64,000 bases of DNA. Origin: Chrysomallon squamiferum (lineage: Eukaryota; Mollusca; Gastropoda; Neomphalida; Peltospiridae). A program made the translations under genes and the position numbers. Below are positions 1 through 33,356 of the stretch, piece by piece; the first letter of the stretch is position 1, and the number at the start of each line of letters is the position of its first letter. The notes below the pieces were generated by a model. That model saw only the letters and a list, made by a program, of their open reading frames with translations, made no database searches and was not told the DNA's origin. The DNA lies in the NCBI GenBank assembly GCA_012295275.1, contig CM022672.1, positions 4,428,443-4,492,442 of the forward strand. Direction: 5' to 3'.

Positions 1-143
1 CAAAGAATGATATTAGTCAATCACTCGTGACATCCGTAATTCTCTGTTTTCAGTTGTATTGTAAATGAAAAAAATCATGAAATGCTGTATGTTACCTGCA
101 AATGAAATGAATTTAATTTAGGTTATATATTCTGATAGTTTAA

Positions 144-19934
<19,791 letters not shown>

Positions 19935-19949
<15 letters not shown>

Positions 19950-20034
19950 CTCAATTGTTGAAGGATATTGCAAGTCTCCTGTTCAGTGTTTGGTACAGAT
20001 GCCAGTAGTGACAGTAGTCTCCTGTTCGTGGTAA
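19935..20034 (+). CDS. PI4K2: PI4K2 last exon, reading frame disrupted
   Basis: The acceptor TTTTTCAG|ATA at 19934/19935 is preceded by a long T-rich (TTTA)n tract. Read in phase 0 from the previous exon the protein gains only ILNF and stops at TGA 19947-19949. In family members the segment after RGQ reads ILNLTQAL(K/R)D followed by KSP and an LVQMP motif. Here LTQLLKD is found in the frame starting at 19946, and CKSPVQ...LVQMPVV in the frame starting at 19969, which runs to TAA 20032-20034 and ends in a Trp, as vertebrate members do. Two small indels would therefore be needed to restore continuity. Either assembly or read errors in a homopolymer-rich place, or a genuine C-terminal truncation, explain this. 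Confidence 0.8.
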
Positions 20035-21171
20035 CAAGTCAGAACACAAGCAGAACACGGCAGAATACGGATGGACAGTGATACGTTCACACAAACATTC
20101 TCTCACAGAGCACCATTCTTCTCATGGTGTTAAATCTCGTGCCATTTTGTCTCTGTCTGTCTGTTTTGATGGTGACCTATATTTTAAGTGTTTTTCAGAG
20201 GGGATTAATCTGATTTATAAATGTACAGAATGTTTTTTTTTTTTTTTTTTTTTTTTTGTTTTGTTACTTTTGTTTGTTCTTTTTTTTAAAAAAAAAAAGG
20301 GGAACCAGATTTGACATTAATTTTTGTAACATGAAAATTTAAAAAGAACACAGTCTGATATATAAAATCTTGTGTAAGAAGAAAATTTTGGAAAAATGCA
20401 CATATATTTATATATATATAAAACAATATTTGTGTTTGGTAATTACTAGAAGAGATGAATTGCTGACTAATTATTATAAAATTACAATCAACAAAATAAT
20501 TTTCATTTATTTATTATAATTATTATTATTATTGTTACATTTTTAAGTGAGTAAAAAAGGAAGTTACTATACTTATTTTCAAATCAAGTGAAGCATTTTT
20601 GAAAAAGAAATATCACATTAAAACACCAGTGGTTTTATGTTATGCACATATACCAAAGTAAACCAGTTGCTGGTGCAGAATATTTTTGCTATATTTAAAA
20701 ATGCATATTACAGAGACATTCAGAAATTATTATGCCAAATTTAAGGCCTTTTTCAAATGTTATTATTTTTATTTAATCTTTTTTACAAGTCTGTTTTTTC
20801 ATACTGGTGAAAAGTATATTGTAGTCATTGTTAATAAAAAAAATAAAAATAAATAAAAAAAAGAAAGAAATATAGTTGTTTAACAAACAAAAAAATAAAA
20901 AATGAAGTTGGTGTTTAAAAAACCTCTGCTTTAAAACATGATCACATTTAAAAAAAAAAATTTAAAATTATTTATTAGAATGCACATGAGGCTCCCAAAG
21001 ACACATTTCTGTTGTTTAATTGTATGATGTATATTTGTTTCAAACCATGATTCTTAAATTATTAATTACATTGCTACATTCCATTTTACACAAATGTATG
21101 ACGGGAAATTTGAATAGCATGTTTACAGAGACAGAGATACCTGCAGACACATGGTAAGCACACAAAAAAAC

Positions 21172-21203
<32 letters not shown>

Positions 21204-23053
21204 CTGAGACTGACTGCCTGACCAAATGACCACATTTCAGTATTAAAAACCAATTCTTGTTAATAAATGAAAAACAAGCTTATAATTTACTCACAATTAT
21301 AAAATTCATGCATGTATCTGTGAAGATACACAAATAAATCTAATAACAGCGATACAACAGTGAAATACAAAACAGTGCAGTATCACTACTTTATGCAGTA
21401 AATTGTATTTACTCATAGTAGCATTATCTGCCTTTGAGTAAGTTGCATATGATATATTCTGTGGATGAATACATTCCTCTGTGTACTTAGGTGATTGTCA
21501 TGTTAAGAAAATGGGTGATTGTCACATCCTAGGTAACTGATGCATACCTCAGGCAGTCAGAATAATTTGTTGTGACTTACTGTAAGATATTTTTAAAAAT
21601 TCAGCTGAGAACAAAAATAAACAGGTGTTAAAAATTCAAAATACAAATAAGAGAAAATTGGTTTATGACTATTTTATTTTATTTTATTTTATTTATTTAT
21701 TTATTTCTGTTATTTTGTTATATTATTATTTATTGTTTTTAATTAATAATTTATATTCATAAAAATCATGATTTGAAGATCAACAGAATTACAACCACTT
21801 TAATATGAATGTCTCTGTGTCACTTATGATAGCCATGTTTTAGTTGAGCTGCATTTTTGTTAGTGCATAATCTAAGGAAGCAATCAAATGTACAAAACAG
21901 TTTCCACGAACTGCAGTATAATATACAATCACATTTCTGTATATCACATTCAGTATTGTAGTTTTCTTTCACTAAATTTGTTTGATTTAGTTTTGCTATA
22001 ACATTATGCGTAAATCATGGATGTCATAATAATTACAACATTTTTAATGATTGTGTATAAAATTAACTGTTAATATTTAATTTACCATATTTCCATTTTA
22101 TTATATAATCACATCTGAATTATTTTCATTTCCATTTGACATACATCAGGATAGGATTAGCAGAAACTAAAACATTTTAAAATCGAGATAATTTGTTAAA
22201 TATTTAGTACGAAATTCTGCTGAGCATGACAAACATTTTTTTCTTTCTTTCTTTACAATTATTCTATTTATTTAACATTTATTATTATTTTATTTTATTT
22301 TTTTTTTTATTTATTTATTTTTTTTTTTTTTTTTTTTTTTTGGTCATCAGTGTTCATTGTTACATGTCTATTGTTAATGATTTGATTACCAACATGTCTT
22401 TCAAATTAATGGAAAACACTCTTATAATGATCATACCCCACTGAATTGCTCATGTTGTAAATATACTGTAATCTCATCTACATCAGATGTTCCCATTGCT
22501 TATAATAGTGTGTAAGATGTACCTGCTACATGCATCCTACTTGCATGCATCAAGGACGGCTTATTTTATGCTTTTTTTTTCTTTTTTATTATTATTATTA
22601 TTATTTTTAATATTTGGTTATTTAGATATTCTGAAAATGCCCCATAATTACAAGATTTGGATTGATGCAAGCCTTATTGTTTTATGATGATAAATTAATA
22701 ATAATAATAAACAAAAAATAATAATTACAATCTAACATGTTGGTACATTGATGACAATTCATTTCACATTTGATGAGCTTTAAATGAATTATCTGCAACT
22801 TATTGTGTAGACTTGTTAAACTAAAAAAATGATACAGAAATTATTGGATAAAGTGTAAAAAAAAAAAAAAAATTGTATTAATAAGTGGATGAAATGATAG
22901 TCCCCAGCTTTAAGTACGAATGATGGAATATACACACTGAATAAAGGCTGAATAAAGGCTGCTTTGTACTGCAGCTGAATGTTGGGTTGTGGAGTGTTTT
23001 TTTTGTTATTTTTTTTAATACATGATAAACCAGTATTTGATTAAAAAAAAAAG

Positions 23054-23084
<31 letters not shown>

Positions 23085-25713
23085 ATGGTGGGGTGAAAAA
23101 ATAATAATAAAAATTAGAATGTGTCATGCTTTTATTATAAAGAATTGCTGAGAATAACAAATTTATCTTACATGACAAATCATTATTCATCAGAAGTGTT
23201 ACGGTTGTGAATGGAAATGTAAGGTGAAAATTATTTCACTTATTATTTTATGGTGGATGATGTTATACATTTATTTATTTCTTTCTTTTGTTTACAAAAA
23301 TACTTGTTGCTCTAAACGTTACCAACCTTTGCTTTTGTCATGATATATAATTTGTTTCATTAACTGGAAATAATAAGTATTTCGTTTTTTTATTTATTTA
23401 TCTTTTCGCTTCTCTTCTTTTTTTTTTTTTTTTTTTTTACCAAATCAGCACAATTTCATTTACTTTGATTGTTTAGTCTTTTGACAGTTTCACGGGCTGA
23501 TGCTGCAATATCTACATTTTTTTTTACTAAATAAGTTCTGATAGTTGTAATTTCCAGAGTGCCAGCTGTAGATTTTATCCTGGAAAAATTTTGTTGGTCC
23601 TAAAGTCCAGCATTCTTCATTTTCTTCATATTAAAATATTTTTTATTTAGCTGGAAATAAATGGTAGAACATTTTTTATTTTATTTTATTTTTTTTTATT
23701 TTATTAAAATGATTAATTGTTGATTAGTATAAAAAAAAAAAAAAATTATGTAACAATCTAGTCATAGCTTCATTTTTTTAATAAAATACAGAGGTTTACT
23801 GCTATTAATTAATTGCACAGAATATTCATTATTGTAGTGTTGAATGTTTATATATTTTGTCTTCACTTAATAGCAAAGTGGCAACACAAAGTAAAATGTA
23901 TGATTAGAAAATAAGCGTTTTTCTTGAATAAAGTAACTGAATATTTATTTTCAAAATTATTCTGAAAGTTAATTAAGATCATTTAAAGCAGGTTAAACTT
24001 TTGTGAGTTTTTATTTTATTTTACTTATTATTATTATTAAAAAAATTTTTTATTCTTATTAATTTGGTTTATTTCATACTGATCAAATATGATGCTGTTT
24101 TTTTTGTTTTTTTTTTTTTCCTTGAATTTAAAAAATAAAATGCCTATCTGTTATTAAATGTCCTACATGGCCATAAAATTCCATTTGCTAAATATAGGCT
24201 GATTATAAATATTTAAATCACTAACCATTATTATTATTTTTTTTTTAAATACATATATATATATTAATATACCTTCAAGATTAATTGATGAATGTAACTG
24301 CTTTTTATAATGAGTCCCTGAAACTATAAAAATATGTTTTACCCTGTTGATTTGCATTTGTAACTATATATTAAGTTTAGTATGTTTATCCACTGATGTG
24401 AAAGAAGTGATATCATTAATGAACTGTGATTACTTTCTCAGAACTGATGATTCAGGTATACATTTGTTTTTATACCAACAAATGGAGAAAACCTTTTTCA
24501 ACTTGAGTTTAGTCCTTTCAGGAAGTAATTAAATTATTCCCCTTGATATGTTAACTAGAATCAACTCCCTTGATGACAGATAACATCATATTATTAATCT
24601 GGTAATTAAGTGAATTTTTTTTTTATGTGGAATCATGTTTTGTAAATACCTTTGTGAAAATTCGAAATATTTTGATGAAAATTAATAATGAAAACTGTAA
24701 TGCAATTTGATTTTCAGTAAAATTCAAATTTATCTGAATTAGTTCATGAATTAAAGACCAAATATAAAACCCTTAATTTCAGATTTTTGTTTATTAATTT
24801 TACAAAATTAATAAAAAAAAAAAAAAAAAAAGAAAAAATAAATATAATTAAAACAATAAAATAAATGATAATAAAAATAAGAAAATAAATAATAAATTTA
24901 ATGGAAAAATGGTGTATTTTCATTGAACGATCAAATGCCAGAATTAAGCAACTGAAGGTAGATATTTTTTCTGTTGATAGTGTTATCATTGAACAAAACA
25001 GTTTTAACATGGTACTGCAGAATCTAATAGAAAACATGCTTAGATTTTGGTGTTTAAATTTCTTGCATTACTATAGAAACAAACATAAGAAGAAGTATTT
25101 AGTTAACAGTTGCAAGAAAAACACCCAAAATCTTATATTTTTTGTTTAATTTTCTAAGTAACTTGATTTTGATGTTAAGTTCTTCATGTAGCTTAGTTTT
25201 GTGTGTTATGTTTATCATGTTTTGTCAAGAGATGTCCATTATATTTTTACTGAAAACAACATTTTGGGGCATGATTGTGAAAATTTACATGACAAATATT
25301 TTATTTCATATGAAAATAAAATGTCTTCCTAAGGAAATAATATTGACTTGGTATTTTGGCAACATTTTTGTCCATTCCTCACAATATCTAATGACTGCTT
25401 TATCCAAACTAAATATACATGTTTCTTTATACTGTATATGGGAAATTAATTTCTTGTTTACCATACTTTATGACAATTGTTGGTACAATGCCTGGATATA
25501 ATCTACTTCTGTTATAATTCAGTTTTTTTTGTTGTTGTCTGGTTTGGTGCTGTGTTGCAGATGAAGAAAAAAGTTATGTAAAAAGTATAACAACAAAAAA
25601 AAAAAATAAAATAATAATTCTAGTGAAGAATAAACTCAACACAATGGATTAAAATTAATTTATTATCACAAATTTTAAATAATATAAGCATTGTTAGTAA
25701 GTAATCAACATAG

Positions 25714-25747
<34 letters not shown>

Positions 25748-27633
25748 CTGAAAATGGATAAAAATAAATAAAATTTAGTAAGCAAATAATACAAAATCTG
25801 ATGAAGCTGGCTGACTCCTGTTCTAAAGTTCTGAGAAAACAGCAGTTAAAAATAAATAATAAAAGATACTTATGAAATATTGACTAATAAATTAAAATAA
25901 AATATTTATTATAATTAATAAATACATATAAAATAAATAAATAAAATAAATGTTTATTACCATTTATTAGATAAACGCATGTTAAAAGAAAAGAAAAATT
26001 ATATCAAAATCTATGCTGAACATATAGTCTACAATAAATAAAAAAGAAATGTTTATTGTTATGTATATAAGAATATATATCAAAATGTAGTTTAATATAA
26101 TTTACAAAAATAAATAAAATTTATATCAAAAAGTATACTAAATATATTTGTGAGAAAAAAATAAAAAATAAAGAAAAGGAATATATATTAATATAAAAAA
26201 GTGTATGCTTAATATAATTTACAAGAAAATATAAATATATATTAAAATAATAGTAATAACTATAATAAATAAATGTTAAAATTTTAAGAATCCTGTTTTT
26301 CTTTAATATTAAATATTTAAAATAAAAATGTATAAAAATGTATTACTTAATTAAATAAAAATATATGTAAAAGCATGTATAATTAAAACATTGCACCAAG
26401 ATAAATAAAAAGACAAAAGTATACACTAACATTTGCTTGAAGTTGATTTACTTCAGCTAAAACCTTTTTTGTTAATATCTTTTTCTCAAAATATTCATTA
26501 ACAGAATAAGAAATATCAAACTAAAGGAAAAGAATAGATTTAAAAAAAAAAAGGTTTTAGTTGGTTTTAGATAAAAAACATAAAATGTTAAGAATAAAAA
26601 AAAAAAAAAAAAAGTCATATAAGCTTTTAAAAACTATTTTGAGTGATAACAAAATGCATAATAAAATATAAAAACTTGCTGTGTACAATACTTTAAATCT
26701 TTTAAAAATAACAAAGAAAAATATCTGTTTATTAATCCATGTAAATCACAATGATATTCAAATGTTCACATTGAAAATATTTTGAGTGTTTTTATGGTAA
26801 ATAAAATCAAAAATGTAGAACACAGTGTTAATATAATGCACATCAATAATTAAATAAATAAATAAAAACAGTTTCATTCTTATTAAATAATAACTACAAA
26901 CATTAAAAAAATATTGAAAAAACCCTCCATCTATTTTAAATGTCTCCAAACCAATTGGAAATGAAAAAACAACACGCAAAAATAACATCAAACCCTTTTT
27001 GTCAGTATAAAGCAGTTAGCAGTTGCAGAAGCAAAAATGTGTAAAAGACTGAGGCTCCGTTTATTGGCACTGCCTACGTACAATAGTATAAAAAATTCAT
27101 CCTATCCATCTCTCATCATGTGACATAACTTTATCAATATAAATAATGATTAGGACAAAACCACAACTCATAATAATAATAATAATAATAATATTGAACT
27201 GCTTAAAAAAAAAAATAAAAAATAAAAAAAAAAAAATAAAGTAAAGAAAAGAACCATGAAATGCAGTTCAAATTAGTTGCATCAATCTTATGAAAAAGTA
27301 GACCATTTTTTCCTGATACAGTTTTCGTTAGTATTCAAACAATAATATTAAAAATTAAAAAATAAAGTAACGAACAATTACACCCAAAAATTATCTGGTT
27401 TTTTTTTTCAAATGAATATATACAAAACCATTGCAAATATCAGTGTTATAAAAGTTAGTGAAAAAGAAAACTCCCTTAATTATATTCTTTATTGAACATT
27501 TCTCAGCCCACTACAAACACAAACCCTAGCTGTCTCTACCTGGAAACACCTGGTAATCATATTCAACTCTGAATCTGAATGTTTAGTTGATATACATGAA
27601 CATTAGATAAATCTCATTCTTTATTAGACACTT

Positions 27634-27665
<32 letters not shown>

Positions 27666-27920
27666 TAATAAAAAGGGGCCATGAGCAAGACTAAAAAACC
27701 ATCTTAGCAGCCATCTTGTAAATCTGATAATAAAATATATGTCATTAATTTACACACACACACACACACACACTCACACACAGAGAATACAATTTACAAA
27801 ACAGTAAATTTAAAAATTAAAAAAACTTTCATTAATATAAATAAACTGAACTTGCAAAATGGAAATATTTCCTACCCAAATGTTGTTGTTTGTGTTGTTG
27901 TTGTTGTTGTTGGGCACACA
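20035..27920. other. Gene-free AT-rich interval between convergent genes
   Basis: Lies between the end of PI4K2 and the 3' end of the minus-strand gene at 27921. It must contain the 3' UTRs of both; several AATAAA hexamers occur but none can be assigned. Dominated by homopolymers, (AT)n at 25713-25741 and degenerate A/T repeats at about 25990-26260. Open frames here (for example 24901-25149 and 25142-25501) look like chance AT-rich frames. Confidence 0.7.
25990..26260. repeat. Degenerate A/T-rich repeats of ~55-60 bp
   Basis: A pattern of ATATCAAAA(A)GTA, then a TTAATATAATTTACAA-like segment, then AATAAATAAAA recurs about four times with heavy divergence. Confidence 0.5.
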
Positions 27921-30900
27921 TCAGTAAAATGTTATTGATTTCCTAAAGTTTTTAGTGGAGACATCATCTTCCAAGCACGAGTGTTTGGGGCCTCCATGCA
28001 GTCCTGTCAGTTTCTTCTTCGTTATGACAGGAGGAAGTTCTTCTTTTTCTTTTTCTCTTCGCTTAAATTGCTTGTTGTAAGCTGCCATGTATGTGGTGGT
28101 GAAGTTTCTGTAGAAGTTCAGGCCCAGTGAAGTTGTTTCAAAAAATGGACGGAATGGCTTGGCTGGTGCCGTTGCTTCACCTTTAGCAAGAACACGAACA
28201 ACAACAAAATAATAATAAAATAAAATGAAATATAACAAAAATGAAATATAAAAAAAATAAATAAGTAAATAAATAAATTTAAAAAAATGAAATAAAAAAA
28301 AATAAAATCAAAAAAATAAATAAATATAAATAAAATAAAATAAATATATATATGAAAATAAAAAAATGTACAAAGAAATAATTAAAAAAAAATGAAAAAA
28401 AAAAAAAAAAAAATAAATGAAAAATAAAATCAATCAGTAAATAAATAATGGAATTAAAATTTGTTAGACTATTATAATAATGCTTGTTAATACAAAATAA
28501 AGAATTCTTAGTTAGTTATTTATGCATAACCACATTCAAGGAATAAAATAAGAAACAAGGAAAGGAGGAACAAAAGGAAATGAATGCTTTGAACTTCTCT
28601 AATAATAATCCTTATCAAACGAAACACCTATGAAATCACATCTATATTTCAAAATTTAAGGAATAAAAATAAGATAAAATGAAAACAAAAAAGCAAGACC
28701 AATGTGGATAGGAAAAAAATAACAATAAAAAGAAAGAAACAAAGAAAAAAGTAGAAAGGAAGAAGGAAAAAAAGAAAGAAAAAAAAAAAAAAGTTTATTA
28801 TGTCTCCAAGGAACACAGTAATAATAATCACTAGTATTATTAACAATCACTATGAATAAAACTGCATGTTTTTCTCTGTATGTCCATACCTAAGCAACAA
28901 AAAGAAAACTGTAAGAAAGAGACTGCTTGCTGCAGCTGTGATAGATACAAACATACCTGTGTAGTCACTTCTGTAGATTGTGTCAGGCATTGGGACACTA
29001 GCCTCTTTCTCCGAGGCCAGGCTGGAGTAACCCTCAGAGCTGGACTGCTCTTTGGATGACAGTCTTTCAGTGGCCGAACTCGACAGACGGATGTCTGCTT
29101 GAACATTCCTCGGGCGACACAGCTGCGAATGTGAGCTTGAGCGATTCATCTATTTAGTTGATCAAAATTAAAATTTACCATTATGATAAGATTAGTAATA
29201 AATAATTAACGAAAAAATGAATATATCCTGGGACTAACAGCTTACTCTTTTAAGCTAACAGCTTTATCTAACAAAGGTTAAGAATGCTGGTTTACAGTGA
29301 AATTATCATTATGCTGATGACCTCAGCAGGACACAACTAATATCTTAACACAGTTATTATTATTTAAAAAAAAAAAAAAAAAAATGAAATTAGCTGTTCT
29401 GTTTCACTTCATGTTGTTCTCCAGATTATTAGATTCATACTTACTTATTTACTTGTTACCTCAAAAAGCAGCTATACATCAAAACAAGGCAGTTCTTAAC
29501 AACAGTTTATTATTTTTATTTGTTTTTAAATTAAAACCATTTTCAAAATCGTCTTTTAAAACGTAGACCAATTAAATGTGTGTGTGTGTGTGTGTGTGTG
29601 TTAAATAGTTATTAATTTTAATCGGTATATATTTGTGAAGTTGTTAAATATTTATTCATTTATTTATGTCAAGCATTTCTGGTATGTACTGATTTCCGAT
29701 ACTTAACTTACTGGTTTCCGATATTTTATTTCGATTTCCGATACTGATCTAATCAATAATTCAATCAGATATTAAAACAAACAAAATAATCGTTAAGAAC
29801 ATTTTACGAGTCTTTATAGATCGAGTATATACTGAACTATGTATTACTGAGCAATAACCAAAACTCACTCCGTATTTTGCCCAATCCGGTTCTTTAAACA
29901 GGTAGCTGCCAGGTACCTCCATGGGTGGTTTGTAGGCCTTTACGGTACACTTTATAGGCTCGCATATCGCTTCCGTTTTCTTAATGGGTTTTTCCTTTTC
30001 TTTACTCTTTGCTGCTTTGTAAGAACTCACAATGCAGTCCAGAACTTTAGACTCCAGCAGACGTTTTTTATTTTCTTTAGCTGTTGTAATCCATGTATAG
30101 AAATAAATATACTAAAATGTTAATTTTATGGTTATTGTTGTCGTTTTACTACCTATATAAAGACGGTGCACTGACATTGTTACTCTATGAACGAAAAATA
30201 ACCTAGTCAACACGTCAAATAACACTGTACATACAAATCTTCTTAAAATAATACATTAAAATCGGTTGTAACTTGCCCGCTACTAACTACAGTGCTATAT
30301 TAAAAATGTATATTATATAATATTAATTTATTTATAAAAAATTTCACATCTTTAGCCTCCTAAATGAACGAAGACTGTCAGGATATAAAAATGCGTGTGT
30401 GCGTTCGTCTGAGAGAGCGTGTGCGCGAGTGTTTTGTATTTCGCTAAATTTACTTGCTGAAAGTTGGAATGAGCTAGGTGTACCCGAAATGCATCTTTCT
30501 AATACTTTAAGGCACAAAACTATTTCTTTAAAGTTATTAATTACAAGAATCAATTAACATAAATCACGAACATTAATTCTAATAACGATGCATAACAAAG
30601 ATTTACTGTCACCATTAATGAGTAAATTCTCTGGCAAAGTTGGTATATTTATTAGTTAACCTCCTCTTTAAAATGTGTTTTCTATTTTAAATTTGACTTG
30701 ATGAGAATGAAAGACAATTGGAATTCTTCGTGGGACTTGTCACGTTCTTATTATATAAAATAAGTATTGTATTCTGATAGCAATATTTTACAGTGTTTTC
30801 TGTCTGGTTTGATGCGGTCTTGTACATTTTAACCACTTCTGCATCTTTTGTAATGCATTATGAAGGAGAATACTTTCTGCCATTCTGCATATTTATTTAT

Positions 30901-31230
30901 TTATTTATTTATTTATTTTGTTTTATTTTATTTTTTATTTAACTTTCTATATTTATTTATTTTACTTTATTAATTATTATTATTATTTCAATTTATTTAT
31001 TTTAGTATTTAACAAATTAATTAATTTTACCTTTTTTGGATTTTGTGTGTTTCACCTCATCCATACATATATTGTTCATGTAATAATAATCTTTCTGAAA
31101 ACAGAAATGTGTTGTCCTCATATAAAAACTTACAAGCAAATGAATAAACAAACAATGCATTTTTTCAATGAATACATCACTGACTGACTGAATGAATGAA
31201 TGAATAAAACAGACTTGATTACTAATTCGA

Positions 31231-31273
<43 letters not shown>

Positions 31274-32587
31274 TTTACTACTAATATTATTACGATTATT
31301 GTTACTACTATTACTGCTGATGCTACTGCTACTACTACTACTATTATTATTACTACTACTACTACTACTCCTACTACTGCTACTCCTACTACTACTACTA
31401 CTACTACTACTATTATTATTATTACTACTACTACTACTACTACTACTACTGCTACTCCTACTGTCCTTGTTACTATTATTACCATTATTCTACTACTGCT
31501 ATTTCTATTCCTAACACTACTGCTGTTATTGTTGTTGTTGGTTTTGTAATTTTTTTATTGGTGGTGATATAACGTACCAGTTTTCTAGCTTTAGGTCCAT
31601 AGTAAGGCTCTGCTTTTCTGGTGAAGTGCGGAGGTTTACAGTTCTTTCCTCGGCAAAGTTTGGCAATCTCCGGACTATAACCCTGATACGCTTCCCTGTA
31701 CATAGGAACTTTCTCCATTGGGATAGTGGGGGGTGTATAAGTCATAAACGGTCTGCAAGACTTGGCCGGGTATTTTTGTATCTTTAAAGTAAGTAAACAA
31801 GATAGACTAATGTCCATTCAGATAATAAAATAAAATAAAATATATTGATGAAATATATATATATATATACACGTATGCACACATATGCATGCATATGCAC
31901 AGAGAAAGAGAGAGAGAGATAGTGAGAAAGGAACAGACAGACGGAGAGAAGAGAGATAGAGAGAAAAAAAATCTATCCTTTGAAATGAATACTGATAAAA
32001 AATCTTGTGAATTATGAGACATCTCAGAACTCAAATTTAATATTTTTTAATAAGATACACAAGAATATTATTTTTATTATAAAAACAGCTACAGTTCAAA
32101 CGATTACTTTACTATTTAATTTTAGTTAATTAATTAATTTACCTTTTTATATATCATAATATTTTTCGGTCATTGGACTTATTTTTTTCATTTACCTTTT
32201 TGTCGTAAGCAGCATTGTAAGACGTTATTGCTCGCCCACAAATTGGAAGAGGTCCTAAATAAACATACTGATCATCCGGCACTGGTTTTATAAGCTGATG
32301 AAACTAAAATTGTGAAGCAGACATGTTTTCACACAACTTCAGCGTATTTGTTTATTCATTTGTAATCAGCTGTTTTGGGTTACTACATTATATCGAACGT
32401 TTGTTTGACTTAGTTTCAGTGAAAAAAGTATTTTATACCTTTTTGTCGTAAATAAATAAATAAATAAATAAATAAATACATTGTTAAACACACCTAAAAA
32501 ATAATCTAACGACTGAATAATAAATAAATACATTCATCATAGTGTGTTTTAAACTAAGACATAATTGTATGCAAATATTCACACACA

Positions 32588-32630
<43 letters not shown>

Positions 32631-32964
32631 TAACACACACACACACACACTCACACACACACACAGACACGTTGACATTAACAGAAAACTCATTCAAAAA
32701 TAATACAAACAAACAAATTAAAACAAACAAACAAACAAACAAATAAACAAACAAACAAACAAACAAACAAACAAATAAACAAACAAACAAACAAAGAAAT
32801 AAATGAACCTCACGTTAGCAAACTGATCAACGCCATACTGCAAGCTTCCACCGACGTTCTGGCTCTTCTTGAAAGGTCTGCGAGGTACCGGAGCTCCTCG
32901 CCGCCCACAGTAGTTCTGTCAAACAACAACAACAACAAGGCGAGTAACATAACCAACCAACCAC

Positions 32965-33026
<62 letters not shown>

Positions 33027-33356
33027 AAGAAGAAGAAGAAGAAGAAGAATGAGAAGAATGAGAAGAATAAGAATAATAAGAAGAAAGGACAGCCCCTCAC
33101 GTGTGTTTTGTGTGTGTGTGTGTGTGCGTGTGTATAAATATAATAAAAAAATAACCCCTCACCTACAAAATATGTGTGCGCGCGCACGCACACGCACACG
33201 CGCACGCACACACATACATATGACCGGCTGTCCTTTCTTCATTACACAAACACATATGATAAAAAGATAACCCCTCAATCACAAAATCTGTGTGTGTGTA
33301 AAAATATCAGAATATACTTACTACTATATATTCTGTTAGCAGTTCAGGTGTCTTCA
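27921..33356 (-). CDS. Unnamed basic Pro/Tyr-rich protein, possible axonemal microtubule-associated protein (5' end unresolved)
   Basis: I do not recognise the family. Exons in transcription order: 33356-33322, 32915-32814, 32303-32196, 31781-31578, 30080-29869, 29149-28957 and 28180-27921 (stop). Junctions are GT..AG and phases agree, except between 31578 and 30080, where one base is unaccounted for. The seven exons give about 371 residues. The protein is rich in K, P, Y and T, lacks signal peptide and membrane segments, and repeats short aromatic motifs: TSYNAAYDKK, TYTPPTIP, YREAYQGYSP, YRSDYTG, TTYMAAYNKQF. SxY..xYxxxF spacings of this kind occur in small microtubule inner or axonemal proteins (SAXO/FAM154, CIMIP/SPMIP groups), so a ciliary role is a guess. 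A 16-base candidate upstream exon (33899-33884, AAA TGT..) extends the frame as KCVPKV, but no in-frame ATG was found, so the start is open. Confidence 0.75.
28957..29149 (-). CDS. Ser-rich exon of the unnamed minus-strand gene
   Basis: Begins exactly at an ATG behind the acceptor AAATAG, so it could also serve as an alternative translation start. It encodes a Ser-rich, probably disordered stretch (SSSATERLSSKEQSSSEGYS) ending in YRSDYTG, and leaves in phase 1 (ACA G|GTATGT), matching the GGT join in the last exon at 28180. A second minus-strand open frame overlapping it (28840-29106) is a shadow. Confidence 0.75.
31222..31470. repeat. Compound trinucleotide tract (AAT)n/(ACT)n
   Basis: (AAT)n at about 31231-31273 followed by ACT/ATT/GCT triplets to about 31465, inside an intron. 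It generates long poly-Leu, poly-Val and poly-Ile open frames on both strands that are not genes. Confidence 0.95.
32581..32800. repeat. (CA)n followed by (AAAC)n
   Basis: CA repeats 32581-32666, then AAAC tetranucleotides 32697-32797, ending 14 bases from the exon edge at 32814. Confidence 0.95.
32966..33064. repeat. (AAT)n-(AAG)n compound microsatellite
   Basis: AAT triplets switching to AAG triplets at about 32998, directly 5' (on the minus strand) of the exon 32915-32814. Confidence 0.95.

Noticed and set aside
24901-25149. 82-codon plus-strand open frame
   Set aside because: Low-complexity AT-rich translation without family resemblance.
25142-25501. 119-codon plus-strand open frame
   Set aside because: Hydrophobic AT-driven composition, no recognisable motif, no splice context; chance frame in AT-rich DNA.
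28840-29106. 88-codon minus-strand open frame overlapping the Ser-rich exon
   Set aside because: Does not fit the phases of the neighbouring exons; the overlapping frame does.
30344-30553. 69-codon minus-strand frame between exons of the unnamed gene, considered as the missing exon
   Set aside because: No acceptor/donor pair giving the required phase change could be identified.
31222-31514. Poly-Leu and poly-Val/Ile open frames on both strands
   Set aside because: Translation of the trinucleotide microsatellite.
32484-33211. Cys/Val, Phe/Val and Phe/Leu-rich minus-strand open frames
   Set aside because: Products of CA, AAAC and AAG/AAT repeats; only the short stretch 32915-32814 within them is a real exon.
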